Position numbers and translations under genes: made by a program. From an uncultured Nitratireductor sp. (GTDB lineage: Bacteria; Pseudomonadota; Alphaproteobacteria; Rhizobiales; Rhizobiaceae), in contig NZ_CAJXGF010000027.1 of the NCBI RefSeq assembly GCF_913053745.1, positions 1 to 35,946 on the forward strand: a DNA stretch of 35,946 nt, read 5' to 3'. Below are positions 35,236 to 35,946 of this stretch, piece by piece (position 1 is the first letter of the stretch; each line of letters opens with the position of its first letter). Below the pieces are notes generated by a model. It saw nothing but the letters and a program-made list of their open reading frames with translations, did not search any database and had not been told where the DNA came from.

Positions 35236-35945
35236 TTGAACGTCTTCCGCGGGTCGAAGGCGTCGCGCACCGCCTCGCCGATGAAGACCAGCAGGCTCAG
35301 CATGATGGCGATGGAGAAGAAGCCGGTCAGGCCCAGCCAGGGGGCGGCCAGATTCTCCTTGCCCTGCTTCAACAGCTCGCCCAGCGAGGCCGAGCCGGCG
35401 GGCAGGCCGAAGCCGAGGAAGTCGAGAGAGGTCAGTGCGGTGATGGCGCTCGACAGGGTGAAGGGCAGGAAGGTGATGGTGGCGACCATGGCGTTGGGCA
35501 GCACGTGGCGGAACATGATCACCGGGTTGCTGGCGCCCAGGGCGCGGGCGGCGCGCACGTAGTCGAAGTTGCGCGCGCGCAGGAATTCCGCGCGCACCAC
35601 GCCGACGAAGCCCATCCAGGAGAACAGCAGCATGATGCCCAGCAGCCACCAGAAGTTCGGTACCACCACGCTGGCCAGGATGATCAGCAGGTAGAGGGTC
35701 GGCAGGCCGGACCAGATCTCCATGAAGCGCTGGAACAGCAGGTCGGTCCAGCCGCCAAAGTAGCCCTGCACGGCGCCGGCGGAGACGCCGATGACCGCTG
35801 AGAAGGCGGCCAGCACCAGACCGAAGACGACGGAGATGCGGAAGCCGTAGATGAGCCGCGCCACCACGTCGCGGGCCTGGTCGTCGGTGCCCAGCCAGTG
35901 CGCGGCGCTGGGCGGCGAGGGCGCGGGGTCCGGCAGGTCCCAGGA
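35232..35945 (-). CDS. yejE: Peptide ABC transporter permease (YejE-like), 5' part cut by window edge
   Basis: The C-terminal 237 residues of a DppC/OppC-type permease. It begins in WDLPDPAPSPPSAAHWLGTD, the loop before the transmembrane domain, then DQARDVVARLIYGFRISVVF, several membrane segments and the EAA-loop VRAEFLRARNFDYVRAARAL-GASNP, ending in [17 protein letters not shown]. The stop overlaps the yejF start by ATGA, as in yejABEF operons. Codon use differs sharply from yejF: 48 of 50 consecutive codons sampled here end in G or C, against 37 of 50 at the start of yejF. The N-terminal third lies outside the window. Confidence 0.92.
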   Translation of the reverse strand, partial: SWDLPDPAPSPPSAAHWLGTDDQARDVVARLIYGFRISVVFGLVLAAFSAVIGVSAGAVQGYFGGWTDLLFQRFMEIWSGLPTLYLLIILASVVVPNFWWLLGIMLLFSWMGFVGVVRAEFLRARNFDYVRAARALGASNPVIMFRHVLPNAMVATITFLPFTLSSAITALTSLDFLGFGLPAGSASLGELLKQGKENLAAPWLGLTGFFSIAIMLSLLVFIGEAVRDAFDPRKTFK

Positions 35946-35946
35946 A

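Noticed and set aside
1..35946. CRISPR arrays, tRNA or rRNA genes, insertion sequences
   Set aside because: No regularly spaced repeats, no transposase-like frame, no terminal inverted repeats and no tRNA cloverleaf were noticed on either strand by reading.

Overview
The window is mostly a contiguous stretch of chromosome from an alphaproteobacterium of the order Hyphomicrobiales (Rhizobiales), probably close to Phyllobacteriaceae or Mesorhizobium relatives. This rests on the gene order pnp / RsmC-like methyltransferase / fabI-fabB-fabA / irr, on the Fur-family haem regulator Irr, on rpsT next to dnaA, on the recF-dnaN grouping, and on a complete Caulobacter/Agrobacterium-type tad (cpa) pilus locus. 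The genus is inference.

Layout. 1-~490: minus-strand start of holA and a Trm112-family gene that look foreign to the rest. ~494-2116: the 3' three quarters of pnp, lacking its own start. 2191-3207: RsmC-like methyltransferase. 3229-5840 (minus): fabB-fabA-type unsaturated fatty-acid genes and fabI. 6091-6519: irr. 6533-7096 (minus): secreted SH3 protein. 7402-8403: D-2-hydroxyacid dehydrogenase. 8412-11534 (minus): dnaN, recF and a MoeB/ThiF-type gene. 11785-13344 (minus): dnaA. 13345-14194: an 850-base non-coding region with a perfect DnaA box and two tandem terminators behind rpsT. 14195-17619 (minus): deoB, mutM, an enoyl-CoA hydratase and rpsT. 17709-19512 (minus): two TadE-type pseudopilins and a free secretin-N-domain protein. 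19822-28926 (plus): Flp pilin, cpaA, B, C, D, E, F, tadB and tadC. 28989-29813 (minus): tadD. 29935-32629: M17 aminopeptidase, MarR regulator and NlpC/P60 hydrolase. 32637-33587 (minus): ghrA-type reductase. 33604-35945 (minus): yejF ATPase and the 3' part of a yejE permease.

How the genes work together. The tad block encodes a whole type IVc pilus machine: pilin, prepilin peptidase, secretin with its lipoprotein and CpaB partner, localisation ATPase, motor ATPase, two inner-membrane platform proteins, a TPR lipoprotein and minor pseudopilins. A strong hairpin separates the pilin gene from the machine genes, and a CtrA-like half-site lies before cpaB. The dnaA/dnaN/recF group is replication initiation and clamp functions. 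The fabB/fabA pair makes unsaturated fatty acids, with FabI completing elongation.

Both ends look joined to different DNA. At the left, pnp is cut at about residue 170 and abuts a Trm112-holA pair in a short shared-sequence junction. At the right, codon use changes sharply at the yejF/yejE overlap. I read these mainly as possible assembly or amplification chimeras; real recombination cannot be excluded. I found no convincing undescribed system, no CRISPR array, no tRNA or rRNA gene and no insertion sequence.
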